Assembly: GCF_010729105.1 (NCBI RefSeq)
Contig: NZ_AP022573.1
Location: forward strand, 558,001 to 622,000
Direction: 5' to 3'
Source of the DNA: Mycobacterium saskatchewanense
Lineage (GTDB): Bacteria > Actinomycetota > Actinomycetes > Mycobacteriales > Mycobacteriaceae
Length of the DNA: 64,000 bases
Each line of letters opens with the position of its first letter. The stretch's first letter is position 1. The notes below the pieces were generated by a model. That model was not told the DNA's origin. It saw nothing but the letters and a program-made list of their open reading frames with translations, and did not search any database. The position numbers and the translations under genes were made by a program. Of the stretch, positions 36,415 through 46,124 are shown one piece after another.

Positions 36415-37116
36415 GTGCAGCCCACCTCCACCGTCGCCCGGCTGCTGGCCGTGATCGTCGTCGCCTTCGGGCTGGTAAGCGCCTCAACCGCGGTGAGCAG
36501 CGCGGCCGGTGACGACAAATGTCCCGACGTCGAGCTGATCTTCGCCCGCGGCACTTTTGAACCGCCCGGGCTGGGAGCGACGGGCCAGGCCTTCGCCGAT
36601 GCCCTCACCGCGCGGCTGCCCGGCACCTCGATCTCCAGCTACGGGGTCAATTACCCCGCCTCGCTTGACTTTTCGCAGGCCTCCGACGGGGTCGTCGACG
36701 CATCCGCCAGGGTTGGCGAAATCGTCGGTGCCTGCCCCAACACCAAAATCGTGCTGGGCGGCTACTCGCAGGGCGCGGCGGTCGCCGCCTACATCACTGC
36801 CGACAGCGTCCCGCCCGGGTACGCGTTGCCGGCGGGCATCACCGGCCCGATGCCGCCAACCGTGGCCAAGCACGTGGCCGCCGTCGTCCTGTTCGGCAAG
36901 CCTTCCGACGGTTTCCTGAATCTCGTCGACCACGACGCCCCGCCCATCTCCATCGGAAACTTATACGCCGGCAAGACGATTGACCTGTGCGCACCCGACG
37001 ATCCGGTTTGCTCGGGCGCGGGCTTCAACCGCGCCGCGCACAGCGCTTACCGGTTCAACGGGATGACCGATCAAGCAGCGGACTTCGCCGCGAAGGCCAT
37101 CGAGTCCACCCGCTGA
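36415..37116 (+). CDS. secreted cutinase-family esterase
   Basis: A 233-residue cutinase-like serine esterase. GTG 36415 follows AGGA and gives a standard signal peptide (TVARLLAVIVVAFGLVSAS) cut near SSA-AG. The mature enzyme starts with CPDVELIFARGTFEPPGLG, has the nucleophile elbow GGYSQG (Ser118), and ends with Asp196 in CAPDDPVC and His209 in AAHSAY. The four cysteines pair as usual in the fold. Mycobacterial cutinase-like proteins (Culp) act on short- to medium-chain esters or phospholipids at the cell surface. An ATG at 36376 is an alternative start but would add residues before the signal peptide. Confidence 0.92.
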   Translation: MQPTSTVARLLAVIVVAFGLVSASTAVSSAAGDDKCPDVELIFARGTFEPPGLGATGQAFADALTARLPGTSISSYGVNYPASLDFSQASDGVVDASARVGEIVGACPNTKIVLGGYSQGAAVAAYITADSVPPGYALPAGITGPMPPTVAKHVAAVVLFGKPSDGFLNLVDHDAPPISIGNLYAGKTIDLCAPDDPVCSGAGFNRAAHSAYRFNGMTDQAADFAAKAIESTR

Positions 37117-37352
37117 ATGACTGATCCGGCTCGCGCCGGCCGCGGGCCATTCACCCGTGTCGGCGCGTCCGTGCGCTTGCGGCCGTCGGCGGACATCCGC
37201 AGATCCCACGCCCAACCAGTCACGTCGCGTCCGAGTCAAACGACTCTATTAACCGCTGCGGCGTTTGCTGAACCATTGTCAGTGCGGTTCCCCGACATAC
37301 CGGCGCTTGCCGCCGCGTCGACCCGTGGGAACCGCGGGAAGGAGCGGTGACG

Positions 37353-39710
37353 ATGACTGCACCGGTGAGTGGAAAGTCCACGCACGATGACGAATCGGGC
37401 ACGGCCCCAACACCTCTCGGGGGAGACGGTCCGGCGGCCGCCAAACCGCCCAGCCACCGTGCCTACCACCATCCGGCCGCCGGGTGGGGGGCGGCCAAGA
37501 GCGTCACCCAGTTCCTGCTCCGGGAACACGCCCTGCTCGACGGTGCGCGTGCCATCCACCGAATGAACCACGAAAACGGCGGATTCGACTGCCCCGGCTG
37601 CGCCTGGCCGGACGACACCAAGGGACTGCGCCTCGACATCTGCGAGAACGGCATCAAACACGTCACCTGGGAGATGACTTCAAAGCGGGTGACCGCCGAG
37701 TTCTTCGCGCAACACACCGTGACGGAGCTGTCCCGGTGGTCGGACTTCGCCCTCGAAGACCAGGGTCGGCTCACCGAACCCCTGGCCTACGACGCCTCGA
37801 GCGATCGCTACCGCCCGATCAGCTGGCGTGGCGCCTTCGATCTGGTCGGCCGGGAACTGCGCGCCCTGGACAGCCCCAACCAGGCCGCGTTCTACACCTC
37901 CGGCCGGCTGGGCAACGAGGCCACGTTCCTCTACCAACTGTTCGCGCGGGAATTCGGCACGAACAACCTGCCCGACTGCTCAAACATGTGCCACGAAGCC
38001 TCCGGGCGCGCGCTGCAGGCCGCGCTCGGAACCGGCAAGGGGACGGCCGACCTCGCGGACTGGCAGACCGCAGACGCCCTGTTCATCATGGGCGTCAACG
38101 CGGCGTCGAACGCTCCGCGGATGCTGACCGCGCTCGCCGAGGCGTATCGCCGGGGTGCCCAGATCGTCCACGTCAATCCGCTTGTCGAGGCCGCGGCGAC
38201 GCGCACCATCGTCCCTCACGAAATAGGCCAGATGGCGTTGTTCAAGGCGACCCGCACCAGCACGCTGAACCTCCAGGTGCGGGCCGGGGGAGACATGGCG
38301 CTGATGCGTGGGATCGCCAAAGCGGTGCTGGAGGAAAGCCGGAGCAACCCCAAGGCGCTTGATCACGAGTTCATCGCCCGGTACACGCACGGCTTCGAGG
38401 AGTACCGCGCCGTCTGCGAGTCCACCAGTTGGGCCGAACTCGAACACCAATCGGGGTTGAGCCGCGCCGACATCCTGAAAGCCGCGGACGTGTACTCCCG
38501 CTCGGACCGGACCCTGATCAGTTGGTGCCTGGGGGTCACCCAGCACGAGCACGGCGTCGACGCCATCCGCGAGATCGTCAACGTTCTGCTGCTGCGGGGC
38601 AATCTGGGCCGCGAGGGTGCCGGCCCGTCGCCGGTGCGGGGGCACAGCAATGTGCAGGGCAACCGAACCTGCGGAATCGACCACCGTCCGTCCCCGGAGT
38701 TTTTGGACCGGCTGGCCGACGTCTGCCACATCGACCCGGCCCGCGAACACGGCATGGACACCGTCGACACCATCGCCGCGATGAACGAGGATCGGGTCAA
38801 GGTGTTCGTCGGCATGGGCGGCAATTTCGCGCTGGCCGCCCCCGACACCGAATACACGTTCCGCGGGCTGCAGCGCTGCGCGATGACCGTGCACGTCAGC
38901 ACCAAGCTCAACCGAAGCCACCTCGTTCACGGGCGGCATGCCCTCATCCTGCCGTGCCTGGGCCGCACCGAGAAGGACCACCAAAAACGGGGCGTGCAAG
39001 CGACATCCGTCGAGGACTCCATGAGCATGGTGCACCTGTCGGTGGGAATGAAGAAGCCGGCCTCCCCGCACCTGTTGTCCGAGCCGGCCATCATCGCCGG
39101 TATCGCCCGCGCCACCTTGCCCGACAGCAAGACGCCGTGGGAGTCCTACATCGAAGACTATGACCGCATCCGCGACACGATGGCCCAAGTCCTCGACGGG
39201 TTCGAGGACTTCAACCGCCGCGTGCGCCTACCTCTGGGATTCCGAATCCGTCAGCCGGCCCGTGAGCTGGTCTTCCTGACGCCGTCGGGCCGCGCCGAAT
39301 TCTCCAGCGCCCCAATGCCGGATGCGCCCCCGCGCGACGACGTGTTGATCCTGCAGACCATGCGCAGCCACGACCAGTGGAACACCACGATCTACTCCGA
39401 CAACGACCGTTACCGCGGAATCGCCAACCTGCGCACCCTGATCCTGATGAATCCCGACGACATGCGCTCCCGCCGCATCAAGCCGGGCGGCCCGGTGGAC
39501 ATCGTCGCCACCGCTCGCGACGGCAGCCGGCGAACGCTGGAGCGCTACCGGGCCATCGATTACGACATGCCGCGGGGCTGCGCGGCCGGCTATATGCCTG
39601 AGATGAACGCTCTGATCGCCGCCAGCGACTACAGCACCCAGAGCGACCAACCGTTGATGAAAAACATCAAAGTGCGTGTCGCGCCCAGCCCGCCCCCGGA
39701 CCCGAACTGA
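37353..39710 (+). CDS. fdhF: FdhF/YdeP-family molybdopterin oxidoreductase (formate dehydrogenase alpha-like)
   Basis: A 785-residue molybdopterin oxidoreductase of the FdhF/YdeP branch. The Fe-S region near the N-terminus is FDCPGCAWPDD with a further Cys in LDICENG. The active-site block is PDCSNMCHEASGRAL, with Cys rather than selenocysteine. Cofactor contacts include FYTSGRLGNEATFLYQLFAR, FIMGVNAASNAPRM and LRGNLGREGAGPSPVRGHSN, and the C-terminal domain reads ILQTMRSHDQWNTTIYSDND. Formate is the annotated substrate for relatives but is not proven for this branch. ATG 37353 is preferred over the in-frame GTG six bases earlier because GGGAAGGAG is then correctly spaced. It heads the run with the bd oxidase and FdhD genes. 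Confidence 0.88.
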   Translation: MTAPVSGKSTHDDESGTAPTPLGGDGPAAAKPPSHRAYHHPAAGWGAAKSVTQFLLREHALLDGARAIHRMNHENGGFDCPGCAWPDDTKGLRLDICENGIKHVTWEMTSKRVTAEFFAQHTVTELSRWSDFALEDQGRLTEPLAYDASSDRYRPISWRGAFDLVGRELRALDSPNQAAFYTSGRLGNEATFLYQLFAREFGTNNLPDCSNMCHEASGRALQAALGTGKGTADLADWQTADALFIMGVNAASNAPRMLTALAEAYRRGAQIVHVNPLVEAAATRTIVPHEIGQMALFKATRTSTLNLQVRAGGDMALMRGIAKAVLEESRSNPKALDHEFIARYTHGFEEYRAVCESTSWAELEHQSGLSRADILKAADVYSRSDRTLISWCLGVTQHEHGVDAIREIVNVLLLRGNLGREGAGPSPVRGHSNVQGNRTCGIDHRPSPEFLDRLADVCHIDPAREHGMDTVDTIAAMNEDRVKVFVGMGGNFALAAPDTEYTFRGLQRCAMTVHVSTKLNRSHLVHGRHALILPCLGRTEKDHQKRGVQATSVEDSMSMVHLSVGMKKPASPHLLSEPAIIAGIARATLPDSKTPWESYIEDYDRIRDTMAQVLDGFEDFNRRVRLPLGFRIRQPARELVFLTPSGRAEFSSAPMPDAPPRDDVLILQTMRSHDQWNTTIYSDNDRYRGIANLRTLILMNPDDMRSRRIKPGGPVDIVATARDGSRRTLERYRAIDYDMPRGCAAGYMPEMNALIAASDYSTQSDQPLMKNIKVRVAPSPPPDPN

Positions 39711-39717
39711 GGACCCC

Positions 39718-41142
39718 GTGACAGCGCCCAGTCTTGCCGCGCGCGTGTGGTTCGCGGCCGGGGACCCTCAGCAGCTGCTGCCCGCCCGCGAGCAGATGGC
39801 CTTCACCCTTGGATTCCACATCATCTTGGTGCCATTTGGGGTCGCGTTGACCACGCTGATGCTGATCGCCCACTATCGGGGCGTACGCCACAACGACGGC
39901 GCGGCACTGCTGCTCGCCCGACGCTGGTCGAAGGTCGCCGCGGTGTTGTTCGCGGTCGGAGCCGTCTCGGGAACCGTGTTGCAGTTCGAGATGGGTATCC
40001 TGTGGCCCGGCCTGATGAAGCAGTACGGCCCGGCCTTCGGCTTCCCGTTCGCGATCGAGGGCCTGTTCTTTTTCCTCGAGGCCATCTTCGTGTCCATCTA
40101 CATCTACGGGTGGGGCCGGCTGGGCACCCGGCTGCACTTCGCCTCCGGCGTGGTCGTCTCGATCGCCAGCGCGGGCGGCGCCGCCGCCGTCGTAGCCGCC
40201 AACGGCTGGATGAACCGACCGGGCGGGATCACCATGCGCGACGGCAAACTCGTCGCCGTCGACCCCGCGCTGGTCTTCTTCAACAACGCCTTCTGGCTGG
40301 AATTCCTGCACATGCTCACGGCCGCCTATATCGTCGCCGGCTTCGTAGTCGCCGGTGTCTACGCCACCGGAATTCTGCGCGGCCGCCGCACGCGCTATCA
40401 CCAGCTGGGCCTGCTGATCGGCTTCGTGACGGCCGCCGGCAGCCTGCCGGTGCAGGTGCTGCTGGGCGACATGATCGCCCGGCACGTCTACAACGACGAG
40501 CCGGCCAAATTCGCGGCCATCGAGTTGCTGCCGACCACCGCAAGCCACGTCCCGGAGACGCTGGGCGGCGTGCTGGCCGACGGGAAAGTCGAAGCCGGCG
40601 TGCCGATTCCCGATATGGCCTCGCAGTTGGCCGGATTCCGATCGTCCACGGTCATCAAGGGTCTCGACGCGATTCCGGTGGATGTCCGGCCCCCGGATCA
40701 CCTGGTCAACGTCGTGCATCTGGCGTTCGACACCATGGTCGCCACGACGTTCTTGTTGCTGGGCTCGGCCGTCTGGTTCGCGTGGCTGTGGTGGCGCCGC
40801 CGAACTAGTCTGAGCACCAACCGATGTTTTCTGCGTACCGCATCCGTCTGCGGCGTCATCTCCATCGTCTCGATGGAAAGTGGCTGGGTGGTCACCGAGG
40901 TCGGGCGCCAGCCCTGGACGGTTGTGGGTGTGCTGCTGACGCGGGATGCGGTGATCAGGCACGGCAACCTGTGGCCCATGTTCGGCGGAGTGGTGGTGAT
41001 CTACGCCGCCGTCGGGACCGCCGCCGTGGCGGTCCTGCGATCGATGGCGCGACGCTGGCAGCGCGACGGCGACGAGGGCATCACCGTGCCCTACGGACCG
41101 GAACGCCTCGGCCACAACCGAACCGAAGAGTTGGTGCCCTGA
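39718..41142 (+). CDS. cydA: cytochrome bd-type quinol oxidase subunit I
   Basis: A 474-residue subunit I of a bd-type oxidase. The heme b595 ligand is in the first helix (REQMAFTLGFHIILVPFGV). The proton-path glutamates are in FPFAIEGLFFFLEAIFV, the b558 His in FWLEFLHMLTAAYIV, and the GRQPW signature in VVTEVGRQPWTVVG. The quinol loop is short, as in CioA/AppC-like bd oxidases. It oxidises quinol and reduces oxygen at the membrane. GTG 39718 follows TGAGGACC, 7 bp after the FdhF-like stop. No cydDC genes follow, unlike the main mycobacterial cyd operon, so this is probably a second bd oxidase. Confidence 0.92.
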   Translation: MTAPSLAARVWFAAGDPQQLLPAREQMAFTLGFHIILVPFGVALTTLMLIAHYRGVRHNDGAALLLARRWSKVAAVLFAVGAVSGTVLQFEMGILWPGLMKQYGPAFGFPFAIEGLFFFLEAIFVSIYIYGWGRLGTRLHFASGVVVSIASAGGAAAVVAANGWMNRPGGITMRDGKLVAVDPALVFFNNAFWLEFLHMLTAAYIVAGFVVAGVYATGILRGRRTRYHQLGLLIGFVTAAGSLPVQVLLGDMIARHVYNDEPAKFAAIELLPTTASHVPETLGGVLADGKVEAGVPIPDMASQLAGFRSSTVIKGLDAIPVDVRPPDHLVNVVHLAFDTMVATTFLLLGSAVWFAWLWWRRRTSLSTNRCFLRTASVCGVISIVSMESGWVVTEVGRQPWTVVGVLLTRDAVIRHGNLWPMFGGVVVIYAAVGTAAVAVLRSMARRWQRDGDEGITVPYGPERLGHNRTEELVP

Positions 41143-42149
41143 TGGCGGGATTCGTCGCGGTGTTGCTGTTCGCCGGTGTCGTCGCCTACGCCGTTCTCGG
41201 CGGCGCTGACTTCGGCGCCGGCTTCTGGGATCTCCTCGCCGGCGGCGCACAGCGCGGGCGAGCGCCCCGCGGCCTCATCGACTCCTGTGTGGCGCCGGTA
41301 TGGGAAGCCAACCACATCTGGCTGATCTATTGCATCGTCGTGTTGTGGAGCGGGTTTCCCACCGCCTTCACGGCCATCACCACCACCCTCTATCTGCCGC
41401 TCATGGTGGCGGCGCTGGGAATCGTCCTGCGCGGCGCGGGATTCGCCTTCCGCAAGGAATCGATGTTCACCCCCGAACAACGGCTCTACGGAGTGGTCTT
41501 CGCGGCATCGTCGGTCCTGACCCCGTATTGCTTCGGCGCGATCGCCGGCGCGCTGGCGTCCGGGCGAGTGCCACCGGGTGGTTACGGTGATCCGGTCGGG
41601 AGCTGGATCAATCCCTCCAGCGCACTCGGGGGTGTACTGGCGGTGCTGGCATGCGGATTCTTGGCGGCCACCTATTTGACGGTCGCGGCCCGTCGCGGCG
41701 GTGACGAAACGTTGGCCGGCTACTTCCGGCATCGGGGGATCGCCGCGGGCGCTGCAACCGGCGCGGTGGGTATGGCCGGTATTGCGGTATTGCGGATCGA
41801 TGCACCGCGGCTCTTTCACAGCCTCACCCATGCGGGGCTGGCGGTGGTCACTTTGGCCGCCCTCTGCGGCATCACCGCGATCGGCATGCTGGCGCGCAAG
41901 CGCTTTGTCGGCGTGCGGGAGACGGCTGCTGCGGCGGTCGCGGCCGTGGTGGCCGGGTGGGGGGTTTCGCAGTATCCGTACCTGTTGGGGACGCACATGA
42001 CGATCCAGGATGCCGCCGCCCCGCGCGCCACCCTCGGCGTTCTCGTCGCCGTGGCCTGCGCCGCAGGCGTTTTGGTGCTGCCGGCGTTGGTGGCGCTGTT
42101 TCGGCTCACCGCGACGCCCGGCGCCGTGGCTGATCCACAAAAGAGGTGA
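41142..42149 (+). CDS. cydB: cytochrome bd-type quinol oxidase subunit II
   Basis: A 335-residue membrane protein with about nine helices, the usual size for subunit II. The N-terminus is diagnostic: AYAVLGGADFGAGFWDLLAG, then APVWEANHIWLIYCIVVLWS and FPTAFTAITTTLYLPLMVAA. GWGVSQYPYLLG in the last third is also conserved. It pairs with subunit I to form the bd-type terminal oxidase. The ATG at 41142 overlaps the subunit I stop by one base, so the two are translationally coupled, and the Usp gene begins 6 bp after its stop. It ends in a short polar tail (ADPQKR) at the cytoplasmic face. Confidence 0.92.
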   Translation: MAGFVAVLLFAGVVAYAVLGGADFGAGFWDLLAGGAQRGRAPRGLIDSCVAPVWEANHIWLIYCIVVLWSGFPTAFTAITTTLYLPLMVAALGIVLRGAGFAFRKESMFTPEQRLYGVVFAASSVLTPYCFGAIAGALASGRVPPGGYGDPVGSWINPSSALGGVLAVLACGFLAATYLTVAARRGGDETLAGYFRHRGIAAGAATGAVGMAGIAVLRIDAPRLFHSLTHAGLAVVTLAALCGITAIGMLARKRFVGVRETAAAAVAAVVAGWGVSQYPYLLGTHMTIQDAAAPRATLGVLVAVACAAGVLVLPALVALFRLTATPGAVADPQKR

Positions 42150-42155
42150 TCCGAG

Positions 42156-42965
42156 TTGAACGTGTCAACGCATCCCCGAGGTGTCGTCGTCGTCGTCAAC
42201 GGCCCCCTGTCCTCACCGGCGGCAGTCGAATGGGGGGCGCGCGAAGCGTCGCTACGCGACGTCACCCTCACGCTGGTCGCCATCCGGAAGCCCGGAATGC
42301 GGCGGGACGTCGCAACGGCGGCGTTGGTGGCGGCCGCGGACGCTATCGAGGGACAGTGCAGCAGCCGCATCGATCTGGAAATCGTCGACGGCCTGGTGAT
42401 CTGGGTGCTCCTCGGCCTTTCGAACTGCTCCGAACTTCTGATCCTGGGCGCGGGCTTTCAGCGCCAAGCCGCGGACAGCTTGCTGCGCTCGGCCCCCGCC
42501 CGGCTGGTGGAGCATGCCCGCTGCCCGGTGTTGGTGGTTCACGACCTCGACCGGTGGCGCCCGAATCTGCCCGTGCTGGTCGCCGTCGAATCCTGCCCGA
42601 GTTGCGAGGTGGCGATCGACCTCGGTTTCCAGGAAGCCTCCCGTCGCGGCGTCGACCTGATCACCGTCCACAACGCGAGCGGACCGGCCGAGCGTGCGTC
42701 GTTTCCGGCGGAAGACGCCGTCGCTGAAAGTTTGGCAACGCACCGAGCCCGCTATCCCGACGTCCCCGTACTTTCGTTGCCGCGTCGTGCGTCCGACGAA
42801 GGCCGATGGGGCGGGTATTCCCGGTCAGCGCAACTGGTCGTGATCTGCGACCGTGCGGCGCAGGAGTTTTCGGGCCTGCGTCTCGGGCCGCTGACCTGCG
42901 CGGTGCTCAGATACGTACGGGCCCCGGTACTTGTGGCCCGTCGAGCCCGCGTCCACACGCAGTAG
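42156..42965 (+). CDS. tandem universal stress protein (UspA-like)
   Basis: A 269-residue protein with two Usp-like domains. Domain 1 runs from [20 protein letters not shown] to [14 protein letters not shown]; domain 2 runs from [20 protein letters not shown] to [14 protein letters not shown]. Each ends with the C-P-V-L-V or A-P-V-L-V strand typical of the family. The ATP-binding G-x2-G-x9-G(S/T) motif is weak in both ([17 protein letters not shown] in domain 1), so nucleotide binding is doubtful. Start is TTG 42156 behind AGAGGTGATC. Mycobacterial Usp proteins respond to hypoxia and redox stress; the place after the bd oxidase genes fits that theme. Confidence 0.82.
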   Translation: MNVSTHPRGVVVVVNGPLSSPAAVEWGAREASLRDVTLTLVAIRKPGMRRDVATAALVAAADAIEGQCSSRIDLEIVDGLVIWVLLGLSNCSELLILGAGFQRQAADSLLRSAPARLVEHARCPVLVVHDLDRWRPNLPVLVAVESCPSCEVAIDLGFQEASRRGVDLITVHNASGPAERASFPAEDAVAESLATHRARYPDVPVLSLPRRASDEGRWGGYSRSAQLVVICDRAAQEFSGLRLGPLTCAVLRYVRAPVLVARRARVHTQ

Positions 42966-43029
42966 GGGCGGGAGTGCGGAATTCACGTCGCCGCGGCGCT
43001 GGGTCCCGCGGCTGTGGGGCGACGTTCTG

Positions 43030-43857
43030 ATGGGCCGGATAACGACGCGTTGCCTGGCGCGGCGGCTCACCGCAGAGGCCGACACCTCCCGGGCCGAAAC
43101 GCTGGTCGTCGAGGAGCCCCTCGAAATCCGCATCGACGGCCGGCCCGTCACGGTGACGATGCGAACCCCGGGAGCGGACATCGAACTGGCGCAGGGCTTC
43201 TTGCTGACCGAGGGCGTCATAGCGCGTCGCGACGATGTGCTGGCGGTGCGTTACTGCGCCGGTGGCGCGGCCGGCGACCGTTCCAACACTTACAACGTGC
43301 TCGACGTGACGCTGGCCGCACACGTCCCACCGCCCGTCGTCGACATCACCCGCAACTTCTACGCGACGTCGTCGTGCGGGGTGTGCGGCAAGGCGTCCCT
43401 CGACGCGGTGCGCTTGAACAGCCGCCACCCGATCACGGACTCCGGTCCGAGTGTGGCCGCGACGGCTCTTTGCGCCATGCCGCGCCAACTACGGGCGGCG
43501 CAGAAGGTGTTCTCCGCCACCGGCGGATTGCACGGCGCGGCGTTGTTTGAACCCGACGGCACCATGCTGGTTGCCCGCGAGGACATCGGCCGCCACAACG
43601 CGGTGGACAAGGTGATCGGTTGGGCAGTCGAACGCGACCGGATTCCCCTCGGGGGTGCGGTGTTGCTGGTGAGCGGACGGGCATCGTTCGAACTGACCCA
43701 GAAATCCGTGATGGCAGGCGTACCCGTGTTGGCGGCGGTGTCTGCGCCATCATCGTTGGCGGTCGACCTCGCCGACCAAGCCCAAGTCACCCTGGTCGCG
43801 TTCCTGCGCGGCGAATCCATGAACGTCTACACGCGACCCGACCGCGTCATCGGATAG
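43030..43857 (+). CDS. fdhD: formate dehydrogenase accessory sulfurtransferase FdhD
   Basis: A 275-residue FdhD protein. Characteristic blocks are [33 protein letters not shown], the cysteine motif [15 protein letters not shown], the [10 protein letters not shown] segment and [18 protein letters not shown]. FdhD takes sulfur from a cysteine desulfurase and delivers it to the molybdenum cofactor of formate dehydrogenases, a step required for activity. Its presence in the same run as the FdhF-like gene supports a working molybdoenzyme there. ATG 43030 is chosen because the conserved family N-terminus starts soon after; it lies 64 bp after the Usp gene. The FUSC gene follows at 8 bp. Confidence 0.94.
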   Translation: MGRITTRCLARRLTAEADTSRAETLVVEEPLEIRIDGRPVTVTMRTPGADIELAQGFLLTEGVIARRDDVLAVRYCAGGAAGDRSNTYNVLDVTLAAHVPPPVVDITRNFYATSSCGVCGKASLDAVRLNSRHPITDSGPSVAATALCAMPRQLRAAQKVFSATGGLHGAALFEPDGTMLVAREDIGRHNAVDKVIGWAVERDRIPLGGAVLLVSGRASFELTQKSVMAGVPVLAAVSAPSSLAVDLADQAQVTLVAFLRGESMNVYTRPDRVIG

Positions 43858-43865
43858 GGGCCGGA

Positions 43866-46037
43866 ATGCCACGAATCGGCCCTGCCGTTACGGCGGTGGG
43901 ATCGCCACTGCGCCCGATCAAGCGACCGGGAAAGCAAGCCTGCCAACGAGACGCGCAGCGCGACACGCTGCGCCGGGCCGCCCGCGCCGGCATCACCGTA
44001 CCCGTCGCCCCGGCGCTGAGCCTGGTGACCGCGGGCGGGACCGAGGCGCCGCTGTATGCGCTGCTGGGCGCATTCTGGTTGATGGTCGTCACCGACTTTC
44101 CCGGCAACCGGCAAAACCGCGCGGTCGGATACCTGGGGCTGGGAATCAACGGGTTCGTGTTGATCGCCGCGGGTTCGGCCGTCTCGTCGGCCCCGTGGCT
44201 CGCGGTGGCATTGACCTTCGTCCTCGGGGCGGCGGTCACCCTGGCCGGGGTTGTGAGCGAGACGGTCTCCGCCGGACAGCGCGCCACCCTGCTGCTCTAT
44301 CTGTGGCCGGCCTCCACGCCGACGGGGCCGGTCGGCCAGCGGCTACTGGGGTGGGCGATCGCACTGGCGATCTGCGTGCCGGCCGCGTTGTTCCTACTGC
44401 CCGCGCGCCACCGCGGACGGTTACGCGATCACGCGGCCGCAGTCTGCGCCGCGCTGGCAGCTCGGCTGCGCGGCAACGGCTCCGTGAACGACGTGATCGG
44501 CGCGATGGACGCGCTGCACGCCAATTACCTTGCCACCAATGTGCGCCCGGCGGGACTCACGGCGGGCAGCCAGGCGCTCATACGGGCCGTCGACAACCTG
44601 CAACTGATGCGCGACCGCGTCGCGGACGTCACTTGCGCGGCGCTTGGGCCGATGACGCAACCCGTCATCGCCGTATTGGAAGGCTCCGCCAAAGTCCTGC
44701 TCCGGTCGTCACCCGCGCAGCGCGATCTCGACCGCGCGGCGCTGGACCGGGCGGTCACCGACTTGCGTTCCCTGGAGGGCGGCCGCTACCGCGTGGAGGT
44801 GACCCAGATCCTGGGCGAAACCGACGACGCCACCGCAGTCGCGATCGGCCGCAAGGTGTTGAACCGGCGAACGATCACCACAGCAGTCGCCCTCACCGGC
44901 TCCGTCGTCGCGGCGTCGGCCGCGGCCGACGCACGGCCGGTGTGGGCCCGCGCCCTCGGGCTGCGGATGCCGAAAACGGCCAGCGGCGCACGGCTCCTAC
45001 CCGAACCGGTGGCGCTCGCCGCCATTCCCACCGCCTTCTTGGCGACCCGGTCGGTGGCCGCACGCAACAGCTTTCGCACCGGAGTCGGCCTGGCGCTCGC
45101 GGTGGCCGTCAGTCATCTCTTTCCCGTCCAGCACGGCTTCTGGGTCGTTATGGGCGCCATGATCGTCCTCGGCAGCAGTGCGTTGAGCACTGGCACCAAA
45201 GTGGTCCGCGCCGTGATCGGCACGGCGGTCGGCGTCGCGGTGGGGGGTGCGCTCATCGCCGCCTTCGGGGTGGACCCCAGAATGCTGTGGTCCCTGCTCC
45301 CCGTCTCGGTGTTCGGCGCGACCTACCTGCCGCAGCGGTCGTTCGCCGCGGGGCAAGCCGCGGTCACCATGACCGCACTGGTCATCCTCAATCTCATTGC
45401 GCCCTCTGGGTGGCGAATCGGGCTGCTGCGCATTGAGGACGTCGCCCTGGGGGCGACGGTGGGGATAGTCGCCTCCCTCCTGCTGTGGCCGCGAGGGGCG
45501 ACCGCGGCGATATCGGAGGTGATCCGGACGGCCCTTCAGGCCAACGCCCGATACCTGAACGCCGCGGTGCTGCACGTCACCGGCGGCGCCCCGACTGTCC
45601 CCGATTACCCGGTCGACGTCCTCGCATACACCGCGATGGCCGCCGATCGGGCGGTCGACGACGCTGTCCGACAATATCTTTCCGAAACAGGCAGCGAAGC
45701 CAATCTGCGCACCCCGGCGGTGCAGGCGGCCAACCGCATCACGCACCTGCGCATGACCGCCGACGTGATAGCCGAACTGCAAGCGGCCCAGCCACGGTCG
45801 GCGTACTTGCGCGCACGGACCGTGCTGGAGACCCACGCCCGACTCGTGTCGGCCAGACTGCGCGACGGATCGGAACAGACGCGGCGGTCGATCATCGACG
45901 AATTCGTGCCGGCGTTGCGCTCCGGGGAGACCCGGGGTGACGCCGTCGACTCAGTCCTGCCCTTGGTCACGGCCGCCGCCAACTTGGGCGAACTCGAACT
46001 CACCTATCCCGCGGCAACGCATGCGGCGAATTCGTGA
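43866..46037 (+). CDS. FUSC-family membrane protein (putative aromatic acid exporter type)
   Basis: A 723-residue protein with two similar membrane blocks separated by soluble helical domains. Block 1 (residues about 35-180) contains APLYALLGAFWLMVVTDFPG and several further helices. Block 2 (about 385-535) contains FRTGVGLALAVAVSHLFPVQ, HGFWVVMGAMIVLGSSALST and TYLPQRSFAAGQAAVTMTAL, a typical FUSC/ArAE pattern. The C-terminal 180 residues are soluble and helical. Relatives export aromatic acids or fusaric-acid-like compounds, but most are untested. ATG 43866 lies 8 bp after fdhD. It ends the run and converges on the HsaC-like gene. Confidence 0.83.
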   Translation: MPRIGPAVTAVGSPLRPIKRPGKQACQRDAQRDTLRRAARAGITVPVAPALSLVTAGGTEAPLYALLGAFWLMVVTDFPGNRQNRAVGYLGLGINGFVLIAAGSAVSSAPWLAVALTFVLGAAVTLAGVVSETVSAGQRATLLLYLWPASTPTGPVGQRLLGWAIALAICVPAALFLLPARHRGRLRDHAAAVCAALAARLRGNGSVNDVIGAMDALHANYLATNVRPAGLTAGSQALIRAVDNLQLMRDRVADVTCAALGPMTQPVIAVLEGSAKVLLRSSPAQRDLDRAALDRAVTDLRSLEGGRYRVEVTQILGETDDATAVAIGRKVLNRRTITTAVALTGSVVAASAAADARPVWARALGLRMPKTASGARLLPEPVALAAIPTAFLATRSVAARNSFRTGVGLALAVAVSHLFPVQHGFWVVMGAMIVLGSSALSTGTKVVRAVIGTAVGVAVGGALIAAFGVDPRMLWSLLPVSVFGATYLPQRSFAAGQAAVTMTALVILNLIAPSGWRIGLLRIEDVALGATVGIVASLLLWPRGATAAISEVIRTALQANARYLNAAVLHVTGGAPTVPDYPVDVLAYTAMAADRAVDDAVRQYLSETGSEANLRTPAVQAANRITHLRMTADVIAELQAAQPRSAYLRARTVLETHARLVSARLRDGSEQTRRSIIDEFVPALRSGETRGDAVDSVLPLVTAAANLGELELTYPAATHAANS

Positions 46038-46124
46038 CTTGTCCCGTGCGATTCGGGATACGGGCCGCCAGAGGGACAGCGTTGCGAGGCGGCATAAACC
46101 TCAATCTGACACACCCCTGAGCAA

